A stretch of DNA of 64,000 nt from Bog-473 sp963754445 (GTDB lineage Bacteria > Actinomycetota > Acidimicrobiia > Acidimicrobiales > RAAP-2), in contig CAVWFT010000001.1 in the NCBI GenBank assembly GCA_963754445.1, positions 1,798,001-1,862,000 of the forward strand, read 5' to 3'. The notes beneath the pieces were generated by a model that saw nothing but the letters and a program-made list of their open reading frames with translations, searched no databases and was not told the DNA's origin. Positions 17,892 to 26,189 of the stretch are shown in pieces. The position numbers were made by a program, and so were the translations under genes. Numbering within the stretch: the stretch's first letter is position 1; each line of letters starts with the position of its first letter.

Positions 17892-19265
17892 TCACTCGCT
17901 CTCCTCGCTCAGCTCGTCCACGCTGTCGTCTTCTGGGTCGTCCGTCGAGGCATCTGCCTTCAGGTCGTCCCTCGACATCGCCTTGCCTTCTTCGTCGAAG
18001 AGTGCAACGTGATCGAGCAGCCACTCCAGCGCCTTGCCTTTGCGCAGCTCCGAGCGTACCGCGCCGGTCCGGCCGGCCGTGTCGAGCTGGGTTCGCAGCT
18101 CGGACGCGGTCGTGCCCATGCGTTCGGCCATGGTTGCTACCTCGGCATCGAGCTCCTCTTCACTGAGCGTCAAGTCCTCTGCCTCGACCAACGCCCGCAG
18201 GGCCAGGTCGGCCTTGACCGCGGCATCGGCGTCGACCCGGACGGCGGCCAGGAGCTCGTCGGGTGACGAGCCCGTGGCCTGGAAGTACTCGTTCAGGTTC
18301 ATGTTCTGGGACTCGAGCCGGTGTTGCAGGTCGTGGAGGCGCTCGTTCACCTCGGAATCGACCAGGACCTCGGGCACCTCGTCCTCGGCCACGAGACCGG
18401 CCAGCGCCTCGATCGACTTCTGGCGCAGGGCCATCTGGCTCTGGATCAGCTTGACCCGACCCATCCGGTCCTCGATGTCGGCCTTGAGCGCCTCCACCGT
18501 GTCGAATTCCGAGCTCTCGGCCGCCCAGGCATCGGTCACCTCGGGCAGCTTCTTGATCTTCACCTCTTTGAGCAACACCCGGAACGAGACGGGCTCTTCC
18601 GGATCGTTGGGGTTCGGGGCGTCGAAGGCCAGGATCGCCCCGGCCTTGGAGCCGTGCAGCTCGGGGTCGAGCTCGGGCACCACGGTGCCGCTGCCGACCT
18701 CGTAGAGATAGTCGTCGACGCCGACGACCTCGGCCCCGCTCGGATCGCTGCCGTGCAGATCGAGGGTCACCAGGTCGCCGTCGATGGCCGGACGGTCGAC
18801 GGTCTCGAGTTCGGCGTCGTTCTCGCGCAGGCGATCGAGCTGGCGCTGCATCTCCTCTTCGGTCACCGTCAGGCCGGGCAGCGTCACCGAGAGCCCGTCG
18901 TAACCGGGAATGGCGACCAGCGGACGCACCTGCACCACGGCGTCGAACGCGACGGCACCGCCGTCCTCGCCCGCGGTGATGTCGATCTCGGGCTGGGCGA
19001 TGGGATCGAGCTCGGTGTCGACGACGGCCTGCGCGTAGAAGTCGGGCAGGGCGTCGCGCAGGGCCTCGGCCCGCAACGCGTTGGCGCCTCCCATCCGCGC
19101 CTCGAGCACCTTGCGCGGCACCTTGCCGGGGCGAAAACCAGGCACCCGCACCTGGCGCGACAGCTGGCGCACGGTGTCGGCCATCGCCTTGTCGAATTCG
19201 GGTTCGTCGACCTCGACGCTCAAGCGGACGAGGTTTCCCTCCATTGACTCAGTGGTGGCTCGCAT
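17892..19265 (-). CDS. tig: Trigger factor
   Basis: The 457-residue ribosome-bound chaperone has the ribosome-docking signature VPGFRPGKVPRKVLEARMGG near residue 45, a central FKBP-like prolyl isomerase domain (DGDLVTLDLHGSDPSGAEV... near residues 155-235) and a helical C-terminal domain (EVPEVLVDSEVNERLHDLQHRL), with an acidic tail. The start could be ATG 19265 or ATG 19244, the latter just before the first conserved strand; a longer frame to 19298 is less likely. It is the first gene of tig-clpP-clpX-folC-ndk. Confidence 0.95.
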   Translation of the reverse strand: MRATTESMEGNLVRLSVEVDEPEFDKAMADTVRQLSRQVRVPGFRPGKVPRKVLEARMGGANALRAEALRDALPDFYAQAVVDTELDPIAQPEIDITAGEDGGAVAFDAVVQVRPLVAIPGYDGLSVTLPGLTVTEEEMQRQLDRLRENDAELETVDRPAIDGDLVTLDLHGSDPSGAEVVGVDDYLYEVGSGTVVPELDPELHGSKAGAILAFDAPNPNDPEEPVSFRVLLKEVKIKKLPEVTDAWAAESSEFDTVEALKADIEDRMGRVKLIQSQMALRQKSIEALAGLVAEDEVPEVLVDSEVNERLHDLQHRLESQNMNLNEYFQATGSSPDELLAAVRVDADAAVKADLALRALVEAEDLTLSEEELDAEVATMAERMGTTASELRTQLDTAGRTGAVRSELRKGKALEWLLDHVALFDEEGKAMSRDDLKADASTDDPEDDSVDELSEESE

Positions 19266-19288
19266 AAGAAGCGACAACTCTACCGGTC

Positions 19289-19305
19289 GCCCCGGCATCC
19301 GGGGC
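19289..19305 (-). terminator. Hairpin between DinB-like gene and tig
   Basis: GCCCCGG and CCGGGGC form a perfect 7-bp stem with a three-base loop, about 20 bases after the stop at 19324 and before tig. No T-run follows, so this is a weak terminator or a structured leader for tig. Confidence 0.4.
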
Positions 19306-19323
19306 TCCCGGCACCGGAGGGGG

Positions 19324-20175
19324 TCAGAACATGAAATTCATCGACCCGAGGACCGTGCGGCCGACGCCGGCGTCGCCCTCGATGCCGATCGCTCCTTCGG
19401 CCTCGAGCCGGGCCCCGTCGGCCCGGCCACAGCCGAGGCGCACGAAGTCGACACCCGACATCGACAGCGACACCGTGGGTGCGACCTCGCCATCGGCCGG
19501 CTCGGCCCGGCCGTGCCGCACGGCGATGGTGAAGGTGCGGGCGTCGTCGCCCGGTCCCGAGACGTCGAAACGCACGGCGGTCCCCTCGGGGCAGGCGGCC
19601 TTCTTGCCCACCACGAATCCCATGGCGGCCTGGACGCGGCCGAGGGAGATCGCCGAGGACCGGTTCCCGGTGCCGCCCGGGCGGTCCAGGGCGAGCCGCA
19701 CGTCCTGCTCGTGCACCCAGCTGTCGTAGACGCGGACCTCCATGAACTGGGCGTGGGGCACATCGCCGATGGGGCTGAACCCGACGGCGGACCACCCCTC
19801 CTCCGTCAAGGCGTCGAGCTGGGCCAGCCTGATCCCGGTCACCTCGACGAATTCCGCCCGGACGGTTGCGCCGGGAAAGGGACGGCGCACGGCGATCCAC
19901 CGCTCGTTGAGGGCGGCGAAGTCGTTCTTGACGTGGTCCCCGAGGGGACCGTCCCAGGCGGGCGTCGGCTCGCCCATGATGGTGCGCTCGATGCCGATGA
20001 GGTGGGAGAGCTGATCCTTGACGTCCCAGCCGGGGCACTCGGTCGGCAGCGCCCACTCGGTGTCGGACAGCTCGTAACAGGCGTCGGCCAAGCCCTCCCA
20101 GGTCTCCCTCAGTGCGACCGTGGCCGCCCGGCCGAGCTCGCTCCAGTGGTCCTGACCTGCGCTGACGTCCGACAC
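19324..20175 (-). CDS. DinB/maleylpyruvate isomerase-type mycothiol-associated protein
   Basis: The 283-residue protein matches the TIGR03083 / maleylpyruvate isomerase N-terminal family: a four-helix DinB-like domain with WALPTECPGWDVKDQLSHLIGIE, where the conserved Trp-Asp-Val-Lys-Asp and His belong to a metal-binding region, then VYDSWVHEQDVR with further likely ligands. In actinobacteria such proteins often use mycothiol as cofactor, but the substrate here is unknown. GTG 20175 is preferred to the ATG at 20220 because a TACATT box lies seven bases before it. It is divergent from the small zinc-ribbon gene. Confidence 0.75.
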   Translation of the reverse strand: MSDVSAGQDHWSELGRAATVALRETWEGLADACYELSDTEWALPTECPGWDVKDQLSHLIGIERTIMGEPTPAWDGPLGDHVKNDFAALNERWIAVRRPFPGATVRAEFVEVTGIRLAQLDALTEEGWSAVGFSPIGDVPHAQFMEVRVYDSWVHEQDVRLALDRPGGTGNRSSAISLGRVQAAMGFVVGKKAACPEGTAVRFDVSGPGDDARTFTIAVRHGRAEPADGEVAPTVSLSMSGVDFVRLGCGRADGARLEAEGAIGIEGDAGVGRTVLGSMNFMF

Positions 20176-20182
20176 CCGGCCG

Positions 20183-20188
20183 AATGTA
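20183..20188 (-). promoter_or_regulatory. TACATT -10 box, leaderless-type
   Basis: A TANNNT hexamer on the minus strand lies seven bases before GTG 20175. It supports that start over the upstream ATG at 20220. Confidence 0.35.
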
Positions 20189-20291
20189 GCCCGCCCGGGA
20201 GGGCGATGTCCGGTGACCATCCCCCTCTGCTCGCAACCCTCCCGCTACGTTCGACGGGTCCGAGGGGGACAGCAAATCAGAGGAGAGATCC

Positions 20292-20447
20292 ATGGCGAAC
20301 TACGAGGGCTACTGCGTGAAGTGCCGTGAGAAGCGGGAGTTCGATGGCCAAGAAGTCGAGCTGGCCAACGGGCGCCGGGCGGCACAGGGCAGCTGCCCCG
20401 AGTGCGGCACCAAGATGAACCGCATTCTGGGCAAGGCCAAGGTCTAG
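20292..20447 (+). CDS. DUF5679-type small zinc-ribbon protein
   Basis: This 51-residue protein has two CxxC pairs, CVKC at residues 8-11 and CPEC at 35-38, separated by a short beta segment (VELANGRRAAQGS), which forms a zinc ribbon. Similar tiny proteins are widespread in actinobacteria and other phyla and are of unknown function. An AGGAGAG Shine-Dalgarno precedes the ATG. It lies in the same direction as the following amidohydrolase, separated from it by a strong inverted repeat at 20462-20507. Confidence 0.85.
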   Translation: MANYEGYCVKCREKREFDGQEVELANGRRAAQGSCPECGTKMNRILGKAKV

Positions 20448-20461
20448 CCCGAGCGACGAGA

Positions 20462-20507
20462 CGTCCCACGGCGAGCCGGTGGGCAGCTGACCGGCCGGCG
20501 TGGGACG
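20462..20507 (+). terminator. Two-part stem-loop between zinc ribbon and amidohydrolase genes
   Basis: The outer stem is CGTCCCACG with CGTGGGACG (9 bp, perfect); the inner stem is GCCGGT with ACCGGC (6 bp) around a nine-base loop. The structure ends nine bases before the amidohydrolase ATG and covers the place where a Shine-Dalgarno would be. It may be a terminator for the zinc-ribbon gene, or a leader structure limiting translation of the amidohydrolase; there is no T-run. Confidence 0.5.
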
Positions 20508-20516
20508 ATTGCAGGC

Positions 20517-22241
20517 ATGCACGACCTGATCATCAAGGGTGGGACGCTGGTCGACGGGACCGGCGCAGCGGCGAGACGGGCGGACGTGGCGGTCGATGAG
20601 GGCCGCATCTCCGACGTGGGGCAGATAGAGGGCGGCGCCACCAGAGTCATCGACGCCGACGGCCTGCTGGTCACGCCCGGATGGGTCGACATCCACACCC
20701 ACTACGACGGTCAGGCCACGTGGGATCCCGAGCTGGCCCCCTCGTCGTGGCACGGCGTGACGACGCTCGTGATGGGCAACTGCGGCGTCGGGTTCGCCCC
20801 CGCCAAGCCCGACCGCCACGACTGGCTCATCGGCCTCATGGAAGGGGTCGAGGACATCCCCGGCACGGCGCTGGCCGAGGGGATGCAGTGGGAGTGGGAG
20901 ACCTTCCCCGAATATCTCGACGCACTCGAGCGTCGCTCCTGGACGGTCGACGTGGGCACCCAGGTGCCCCACGGCGCGGTCCGGGCCTACGTCATGGGTG
21001 ACCGGGGGGCCAAGAACGAACCGGCGACGGCCGAGGACATCGAGGCGATGCGGGTGATCGTGCTCGAGGCCCTGCGCGCCGGCGCCCTGGGCTTCTCCAC
21101 CTCGCGCACCATGGGACACCGGGCCGTCGACGGCGAGCTGGTGCCCGGCACCTTCGCCCACGAGGACGAGCTCTTCGGCATCGGGGCGGCGCTGGCCGAG
21201 GCGGGAACGGGCGTGTTCGAGCTGGCCCCGATCGGCTCGGCCGGCGAGATGCTGGGCGACGCCTGGCTCGAGGTGGACTGGATGCGCCGACTCTCCTCCA
21301 CGATCAAGCGGCCCGTCTCCTCCGTGCTCCTCCAGGTGGACGACGACCCCGACCTGTGGCGCAAGCAGCTGGAGGCCTCCCTCGAGGCCTGCGCGGACGG
21401 GGCCATGCTCTACCCGCAGATCGCCGGCCGCCCGACCGGGCTGCTCACCGGGCACCACGCCACCATCTGCCTCTTCGCCGACATCCCGGCCTACAAGGAG
21501 CTGCACGTCAAGTCCCTGTCGCCGGCCGAGCTCGGGGCCGTGCTGGCCGATCCCGAGGTGCGCCGGCGCATCACGTCGTGGACGCCGGAGTCGCCGGCGG
21601 CGGCCGAGGCGATGGAGAAGGCGTACCACCGCACCTTCGTGCTGGGTGACCCTCCCGACTACGAGCCCGGACCGGAGCGCTCGCTGGCCGGCCTGGCTTC
21701 GGCGCGTGGCATGACGCCGCTCGAAGTGGCCTACGACGAGATGGCCCGCGACAACGGGCAGGGCCTCCTCTATCTGCCGATCCTCAACTACGCCTCGGGC
21801 AACCTCGACCACGTCCACGAGATGCTGCTGCACCCGCGGGGACTCCTCGGGCTCTCCGACGGCGGTGCCCACACCGGGACCATCTGCGACGCCTCCATGC
21901 CGACCTTCATGCTGACCCACTGGACCCGCGACCGCACCCGGGGCGAGAAGCTGCCGCTCGAGTACATCGTGAAGAAGCAGACCCACGACACGGCCCGGCT
22001 CTACGGCCTGGCGGACCGGGGGACTCTTGAGGTGGGGGCGCTGGGCGACGTCAACCTCATCGACTACGACGGCCTCAGGCTGGGCACGCCCTTCGTGCGC
22101 ACCGACCTGCCTGCCGGGGGCCGCCGCCTGCTCCAGCAGGCCGAGGGATACGTGTGCACGATCAAGAAGGGGACGGTCACCTTCGAGGGCGGGGTGCCGA
22201 CGGGTGCGCACCCGGGCCGCCTCGTGCGCGGGGCGCGCTGA
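20517..22241 (+). CDS. D-aminoacylase-type amidohydrolase (N-acyl-D-amino-acid deacylase family)
   Basis: The 574-residue metal-dependent hydrolase of the amidohydrolase superfamily opens with the small beta domain (DLIIKGGTLVDGTG), then VTPGWVDIHTHYDGQATWDP with the HxH metal pair, GNCGVGFAP, and a late SDGGAHTG with the conserved Asp. The family removes acyl groups from N-acyl-D-amino acids or acts on related amides. The substrate is unknown. It resembles the gene at 61939-63648 through most of its length, including MHDLII at the start and MEGVEDIPGTALAEGMQW, so the two are paralogues. Confidence 0.85.
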   Translation: MHDLIIKGGTLVDGTGAAARRADVAVDEGRISDVGQIEGGATRVIDADGLLVTPGWVDIHTHYDGQATWDPELAPSSWHGVTTLVMGNCGVGFAPAKPDRHDWLIGLMEGVEDIPGTALAEGMQWEWETFPEYLDALERRSWTVDVGTQVPHGAVRAYVMGDRGAKNEPATAEDIEAMRVIVLEALRAGALGFSTSRTMGHRAVDGELVPGTFAHEDELFGIGAALAEAGTGVFELAPIGSAGEMLGDAWLEVDWMRRLSSTIKRPVSSVLLQVDDDPDLWRKQLEASLEACADGAMLYPQIAGRPTGLLTGHHATICLFADIPAYKELHVKSLSPAELGAVLADPEVRRRITSWTPESPAAAEAMEKAYHRTFVLGDPPDYEPGPERSLAGLASARGMTPLEVAYDEMARDNGQGLLYLPILNYASGNLDHVHEMLLHPRGLLGLSDGGAHTGTICDASMPTFMLTHWTRDRTRGEKLPLEYIVKKQTHDTARLYGLADRGTLEVGALGDVNLIDYDGLRLGTPFVRTDLPAGGRRLLQQAEGYVCTIKKGTVTFEGGVPTGAHPGRLVRGAR

Positions 22242-22268
22242 CCCACCACCCGGCCCCGGCGGGCCTCG

Positions 22269-22295
22269 CGGGCTCGGCGGGCTCGGCGGGCTCGG
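22269..22295 (+). repeat. Three tandem 9-bp repeats
   Basis: CGGGCTCGG occurs three times head to tail without mismatch, in the 116-base gap before the cyclase fusion gene. Probably simple slippage; the rest of the gap shows no clear signal. Confidence 0.8.
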
Positions 22296-22357
22296 TTCCG
22301 GCTGCTGGTGCGGGGGGCGTTCCGTCGAAAGCGGCCGCACGGCAGACTGCATCGGGT

Positions 22358-23746
22358 ATGGACGTCCCGCAGACCCAGTACGCGCGGCGCGACGGCATCC
22401 ACATCGGCTACCAGGTCTGGGGTGGCGGCGGTGGTGCCGGGTCGTCGGCCGGGTCGGCCCCGGGGGCGGACGTGGTCGACGTGCTCGAGTTCAACAGCGG
22501 GCTCATGATCTCGGTCGACGACACCATCGACGAGCCCAACTGGCGCCGCTACACGGCGCGGATCGCCGAGTTCTGCCGGCTCGTGCGCTTCGACACGGCC
22601 GGACTGGGCCTGTCCGATCCCCTGCCCGCCGGGACCGAACCCTCCATCGAGGGCTGGGGCCGCGACGCGCTGGCCGTCATGGACGCCGCCGGGTGCCGCT
22701 CCGCCGTCATCCTGGCTTCGGCCGGGGGCACCATGGCCGCGCTCTGGCTGGCGGCGACACATCCCGAGCGGGTGCTCTCGCTCGTCATCGTGAACGGCAC
22801 GGCGCGTGTCGGCGAGGCCGAGGACTACGGGTTCGGCGTGCCGACCGAGCTCACGGCCGAAGCGGCCGACATCAACGTCCCGCTGCTCGACGACGGTGTC
22901 CCGCAGGACATCGCCATCTTCGCCCCCAGCCTGGCCCACCGGGTGGGCTTTCGCGAATGGTGGGAGCGGGCGGCCCGGCGCGGCGCCAGCCCGGCCACGG
23001 CGATCGCCTTCAACCTGGTGACGTTCTCGGCCGACCTGCGCTGGTGCCTGCCCTCGATCAGCTGCCCCACCCTGGTCGTGGCCCGCTCCGAGAGCTACGC
23101 CAACCTGGCCGCGCACGGGCACTACCTGGCCGAGCACATCGCCGGGGCTCGCTTGATCTCGGTGCCGGGCACCGACCTGTTGCCCTGGGCGGGCGAGTTC
23201 GACGCCATGGCGGACGAGATCGAGGAATTCGTGACCGGCGCCCGCTCGGCCCACCCGCCGACGCGCCTCTTGGCCACCGTGCTCTTCACCGACATCGTCG
23301 ACTCGACCGTCCGGGTGGCCGCCGCCGGTGACAGCGGCTGGCGTGCCGTGCTCGACGAATTCGAGGTCAACGTCAGCCGGTTGCTGATCCGCCACGACGG
23401 CGTGCTGGTCAAGACGATGGGCGACGGCGTCCTGGCCCGCTTCGCCGCGCCGGCGCAGGGGGTGCGCTGCGCCACGGCGATGGTCGAGGCGGCACGCCGG
23501 GCCGGGCTGGAGCTGCGGGCCGGCATGCACGCGGGCGAGGTCGAGCTGCGCGGCGAGGACATCGGCGGCCTGGCCGTGCACATCGCCTCCCGGGTGAGCG
23601 ACATGGCCATGGGCGGCGAGGTGCTCGTGACGGGGACGGTCCGCGACCTCGTGGTGGGCTCGGGCATCGTGTTCGACGACCGGGGGCGGCACAACCTCAA
23701 GGGTGTGCCCGAGGAGTGGCAGGTCCTGGCGGTGGAGCGGGCCTGA
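22358..23746 (+). CDS. Alpha/beta hydrolase fused to class III adenylate/guanylate cyclase
   Basis: The 462-residue protein is in two parts. Residues 1-285 are an alpha/beta hydrolase-like domain with ILASAGGTMAALW at the nucleophile position. From about residue 305 comes a class III cyclase catalytic domain: FTDIVDST (first metal Asp), KTMGDGVLARF (second metal Asp and a Lys that fits adenine selection), then GLAVHIASRV, where the transition-state Arg is kept but His replaces the usual Asn. Such fusions are common in mycobacteria and relatives. The frame is open upstream, but ATG 22358 is closest to the conserved domain. A stem-loop spans the stop codon. Confidence 0.85.
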   Translation: MDVPQTQYARRDGIHIGYQVWGGGGGAGSSAGSAPGADVVDVLEFNSGLMISVDDTIDEPNWRRYTARIAEFCRLVRFDTAGLGLSDPLPAGTEPSIEGWGRDALAVMDAAGCRSAVILASAGGTMAALWLAATHPERVLSLVIVNGTARVGEAEDYGFGVPTELTAEAADINVPLLDDGVPQDIAIFAPSLAHRVGFREWWERAARRGASPATAIAFNLVTFSADLRWCLPSISCPTLVVARSESYANLAAHGHYLAEHIAGARLISVPGTDLLPWAGEFDAMADEIEEFVTGARSAHPPTRLLATVLFTDIVDSTVRVAAAGDSGWRAVLDEFEVNVSRLLIRHDGVLVKTMGDGVLARFAAPAQGVRCATAMVEAARRAGLELRAGMHAGEVELRGEDIGGLAVHIASRVSDMAMGGEVLVTGTVRDLVVGSGIVFDDRGRHNLKGVPEEWQVLAVERA

Positions 23747-23766
23747 GCTCCGGGCTCGGGGCTCAG
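23743..23766. terminator. Bidirectional terminator between convergent genes
   Basis: CTGAGCTCC pairs with GGGGCTCAG (9 bp with one G-T) around a six-base loop. The stem contains the stop codons of both converging genes (23744-23746 and 23763-23765). There is no clear T-run on either side. Confidence 0.5.
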
Positions 23767-25445
23767 CCTTGGACGAGGAGTGTCGCCGACCCTCCCGGGG
23801 CGTGCAGCGTGGTGGTGGGCCGCCACCCGTCGGCCCGCAGGGCGGCGTAGCTCGGGTCGTCGCGGAGCGGCGGCGACCACACGTACCAGAGGCGATGGAA
23901 GGTGCGCATGCGAGCGGCCCAGGCTTTTGGATCCGATCCACCCTCGTAGAACTCGGAGGGGGCGATGAAGACGTCGGGTTGGGTGCTCGCGACGCTGAAA
24001 CCGGCGGCCCACTCGCTGCCGAAACGGATGTCGGGCCGCGCCTCCTCGGCCAGGGCCCAGGGGTAGCGCATGAGCTCGCCCACGAAGACGTGGTCGCCCG
24101 GCCGCTCGTGCGCCCTGATGCCCGCGGCCAGCGCCGCCGCGTCGACCCCGGGGTAGGCCGGTCGGGTCGACCAGGCCTGGCCCACCCAGACCCCGGCGAC
24201 GATCAGAGCGACCAGAGCGCTCACCGCGGCCAGGGCCCGCACCTCGCGGCGGGGACGATGTTCGACCCGGCGGGCCACCGCGTTGACGAGCGTGGTGGCG
24301 CCGCCCGCCAGCAACAAGAGGAGCGCCGGGTAGAGGTAGAGATCGGTCCGCCCGGTGCCGAGCGGAGCCACGCGGGCCGCGCTGGCGGCGAACGCCACCA
24401 CGACGGCGAGGGCGGGGGCCAGCATGCCCCGACGGTGGACGAGGCCGAGACCGAGCAGCCCGAGCCAGGCCAGCACCAGCACGACCCGCAGGGCGACGCC
24501 CGGCTGGCCGAGCCCCACGGCGAAGGCAAGGAGCTGCCAGGCGATGTCGAACACGGAGCTCACGAAGGCGGCCGGCGATGCATGGGTGACGAGCCCACTG
24601 CTCCAGAAGGCCTTGAGCGCCGGGCTGGGATGCCGGTAGAAGTCCAGCGCGAGGGCGCCACAGCCGACGGCCGTCGCCCCCGCAGCGGCCAGGACCGGCG
24701 CCGGCCACCGGCGCCGCGGGCCACGCCACGTCGCCACGGCCAACGCAGCCCACACGCCGACGATCACCGGGGCCGACGAGGCCGAGCATCCGAATGCCAC
24801 CAGGGAGGCGAGAGCGAGGAGCGCCACCGGTCGGGCCGGGGCCGGGGCACGGCGAGCGCGCTCACCGAGCGCCAGGACCAGGCAGGCGGCCAGGAGGTCG
24901 AGCTCGTACTCCTTGACGCGGCTGGAGTACTCGATGCACAGCGGAGCGAAGGCCAGGGCTCCTGCCGTGCCCAACGCGGCCAGCCGTCCGAGACGAAAAC
25001 AGCGCGTCGTGGCGTACATGACGGGGATGGCCGCCACGCCGGCCACCAGCGCGGGCAGCTGGGCCCATACCGTGGAGGAGTGACCGAGCGCCAGGAGGGT
25101 TCGGTCGAGGAACAAGGCACCCGGCGCGGTCGCCCACATGCGCCAGGCCTGTCCGATACCGACGTGGGCCGAGAGGGCGACCCAAGCGTCGTCACGGTAG
25201 AGCCCGAGACTGCTCAGCCCGTGGGCGCGCAACAGCGCGCCGGCGACGGTGACGACCAGGAGAGCGGCCACACTCAACCGTTGGCGGCGGCGGTCGCGCC
25301 CGTCGCGTGCAGCGGGCGCAGCAGCACCCCGATCCGGGTCCGCCCGCGTGCCGTCGGAGGACCCGTCGCCGGAGGACCAATCGTCGCGCGGGGGACCCAG
25401 CTGATCGCTGCCCGTCTTTCGTTGCAGGTCGACCACGCCGATCAT
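23763..25445 (-). CDS. GT-C fold membrane glycosyltransferase (GT39/ArnT-like)
   Basis: The 560-residue polytopic membrane protein has about 11-12 helices and an early loop with YRDDAWVAL, the place of the acidic motif by which GT-C enzymes bind a polyprenyl-phosphate sugar, then RVKEYELDLL. Roughly the last 140 residues are a soluble extracytoplasmic domain. It probably moves a sugar from a lipid carrier to a cell-envelope acceptor. ATG 25445 has a GCGGAG Shine-Dalgarno; an earlier GTG at 25526 is less likely. A second protein of this kind is encoded at 49988-51634. Confidence 0.75.
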   Translation of the reverse strand: MIGVVDLQRKTGSDQLGPPRDDWSSGDGSSDGTRADPDRGAAAPAARDGRDRRRQRLSVAALLVVTVAGALLRAHGLSSLGLYRDDAWVALSAHVGIGQAWRMWATAPGALFLDRTLLALGHSSTVWAQLPALVAGVAAIPVMYATTRCFRLGRLAALGTAGALAFAPLCIEYSSRVKEYELDLLAACLVLALGERARRAPAPARPVALLALASLVAFGCSASSAPVIVGVWAALAVATWRGPRRRWPAPVLAAAGATAVGCGALALDFYRHPSPALKAFWSSGLVTHASPAAFVSSVFDIAWQLLAFAVGLGQPGVALRVVLVLAWLGLLGLGLVHRRGMLAPALAVVVAFAASAARVAPLGTGRTDLYLYPALLLLLAGGATTLVNAVARRVEHRPRREVRALAAVSALVALIVAGVWVGQAWSTRPAYPGVDAAALAAGIRAHERPGDHVFVGELMRYPWALAEEARPDIRFGSEWAAGFSVASTQPDVFIAPSEFYEGGSDPKAWAARMRTFHRLWYVWSPPLRDDPSYAALRADGWRPTTTLHAPGGSATLLVQG

Positions 25446-25625
25446 GATCTCCGCGGGTGTCGATGGGACGCGGGGATGGAGCGGCGCGCGACCCGCGCGC
25501 CATGACGAGGACGACCACACCGACACCGATGCCCCACATGGGTTCTCTCGGCACAGTTCCCCGGCGCCATGACGTGCGAGGCCCCTCGCCTCGCTCTTCG
25601 GACTGGCGGCCCGACCGGATCGGGC

Positions 25626-26039
25626 TCAGCCCACCGGTGGATTGGCCTGGCCGTCGCCTGTTTCGTCCGCCACGGGAGCACCCTCTGGAGCCGGCCACTG
25701 CGTCGCGTCGGGGTCCGCCGGAGACAACGGCCCGACAACGGGTGGCTGCGACGCGAACACGGGTGCGGGTCGGTCCGGAGCCTGGGCGGCGGCCCGCTGC
25801 TCGTGCATGGTCGCCATGGCGTGATCCGCCTGATCCTTGGTCAGAGCGATCGTGCCGCCGCACATGGTGCAGGTGGACCGGTACTTGCTCCCGAGCGGGA
25901 TCAACGGGATGAAGAACAGCGTGAAGAACGTCTTGATCCGGATGATGCTCTGCGCAGCCGGCGTGTGGCAGATGCCGCACATCGCAAAGACGTTGGCCAT
26001 GCGGTGTCCTCGACGCCGGACACCGAAGATGATCAACAT
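25626..26039 (-). CDS. Zinc-ribbon membrane-associated protein
   Basis: The 137-residue protein has CGICHT near residue 20 and CTMCGG near residue 53, a zinc ribbon interrupted by a hydrophobic stretch (IKTFFTLFFIPLIPLGSKY), the layout of zinc-ribbon family 15 proteins. The tail is Pro/Ala-rich. A GGGAGGGGAGC Shine-Dalgarno supports ATG 26039 over the longer frame to 26381. Upstream lie four tandem 11-bp repeats. The 180 bases between its stop and the glycosyltransferase start show no clear signal. Function unknown. Confidence 0.8.
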   Translation of the reverse strand: MLIIFGVRRRGHRMANVFAMCGICHTPAAQSIIRIKTFFTLFFIPLIPLGSKYRSTCTMCGGTIALTKDQADHAMATMHEQRAAAQAPDRPAPVFASQPPVVGPLSPADPDATQWPAPEGAPVADETGDGQANPPVG

Positions 26040-26145
26040 GCTCCCCTCCCCTGTCGTGCGTGCCCTCGGATTCCCGTGGGCGCGACTCCCCGTTTCGATC
26101 TTCTCATGTCGGACCCGTCCTGAATAGCCCCCGGGGGCCCACTGC

Positions 26146-26189
26146 GGTGCAGGATCGGTGCAGGGTCGGTGCAGTGTCCGTGCAGGATC
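26146..26189. repeat. Four tandem 11-bp direct repeats
   Basis: Copies at 26146, 26157, 26168 and 26179 read GGTGCAGGATC, GGTGCAGGGTC, GGTGCAGTGTC and CGTGCAGGATC. They lie immediately after the 26188-28218 coding region (the last copy includes part of its stop codon) and about 105 bases before the zinc-ribbon start. One helical turn per unit would suit a DNA-binding array; slippage is the simpler explanation. Confidence 0.85.

Noticed and set aside
20277..22352. 691-residue minus-strand frame opposite the amidohydrolase
   Set aside because: No recognisable motif; composition of an antisense shadow.
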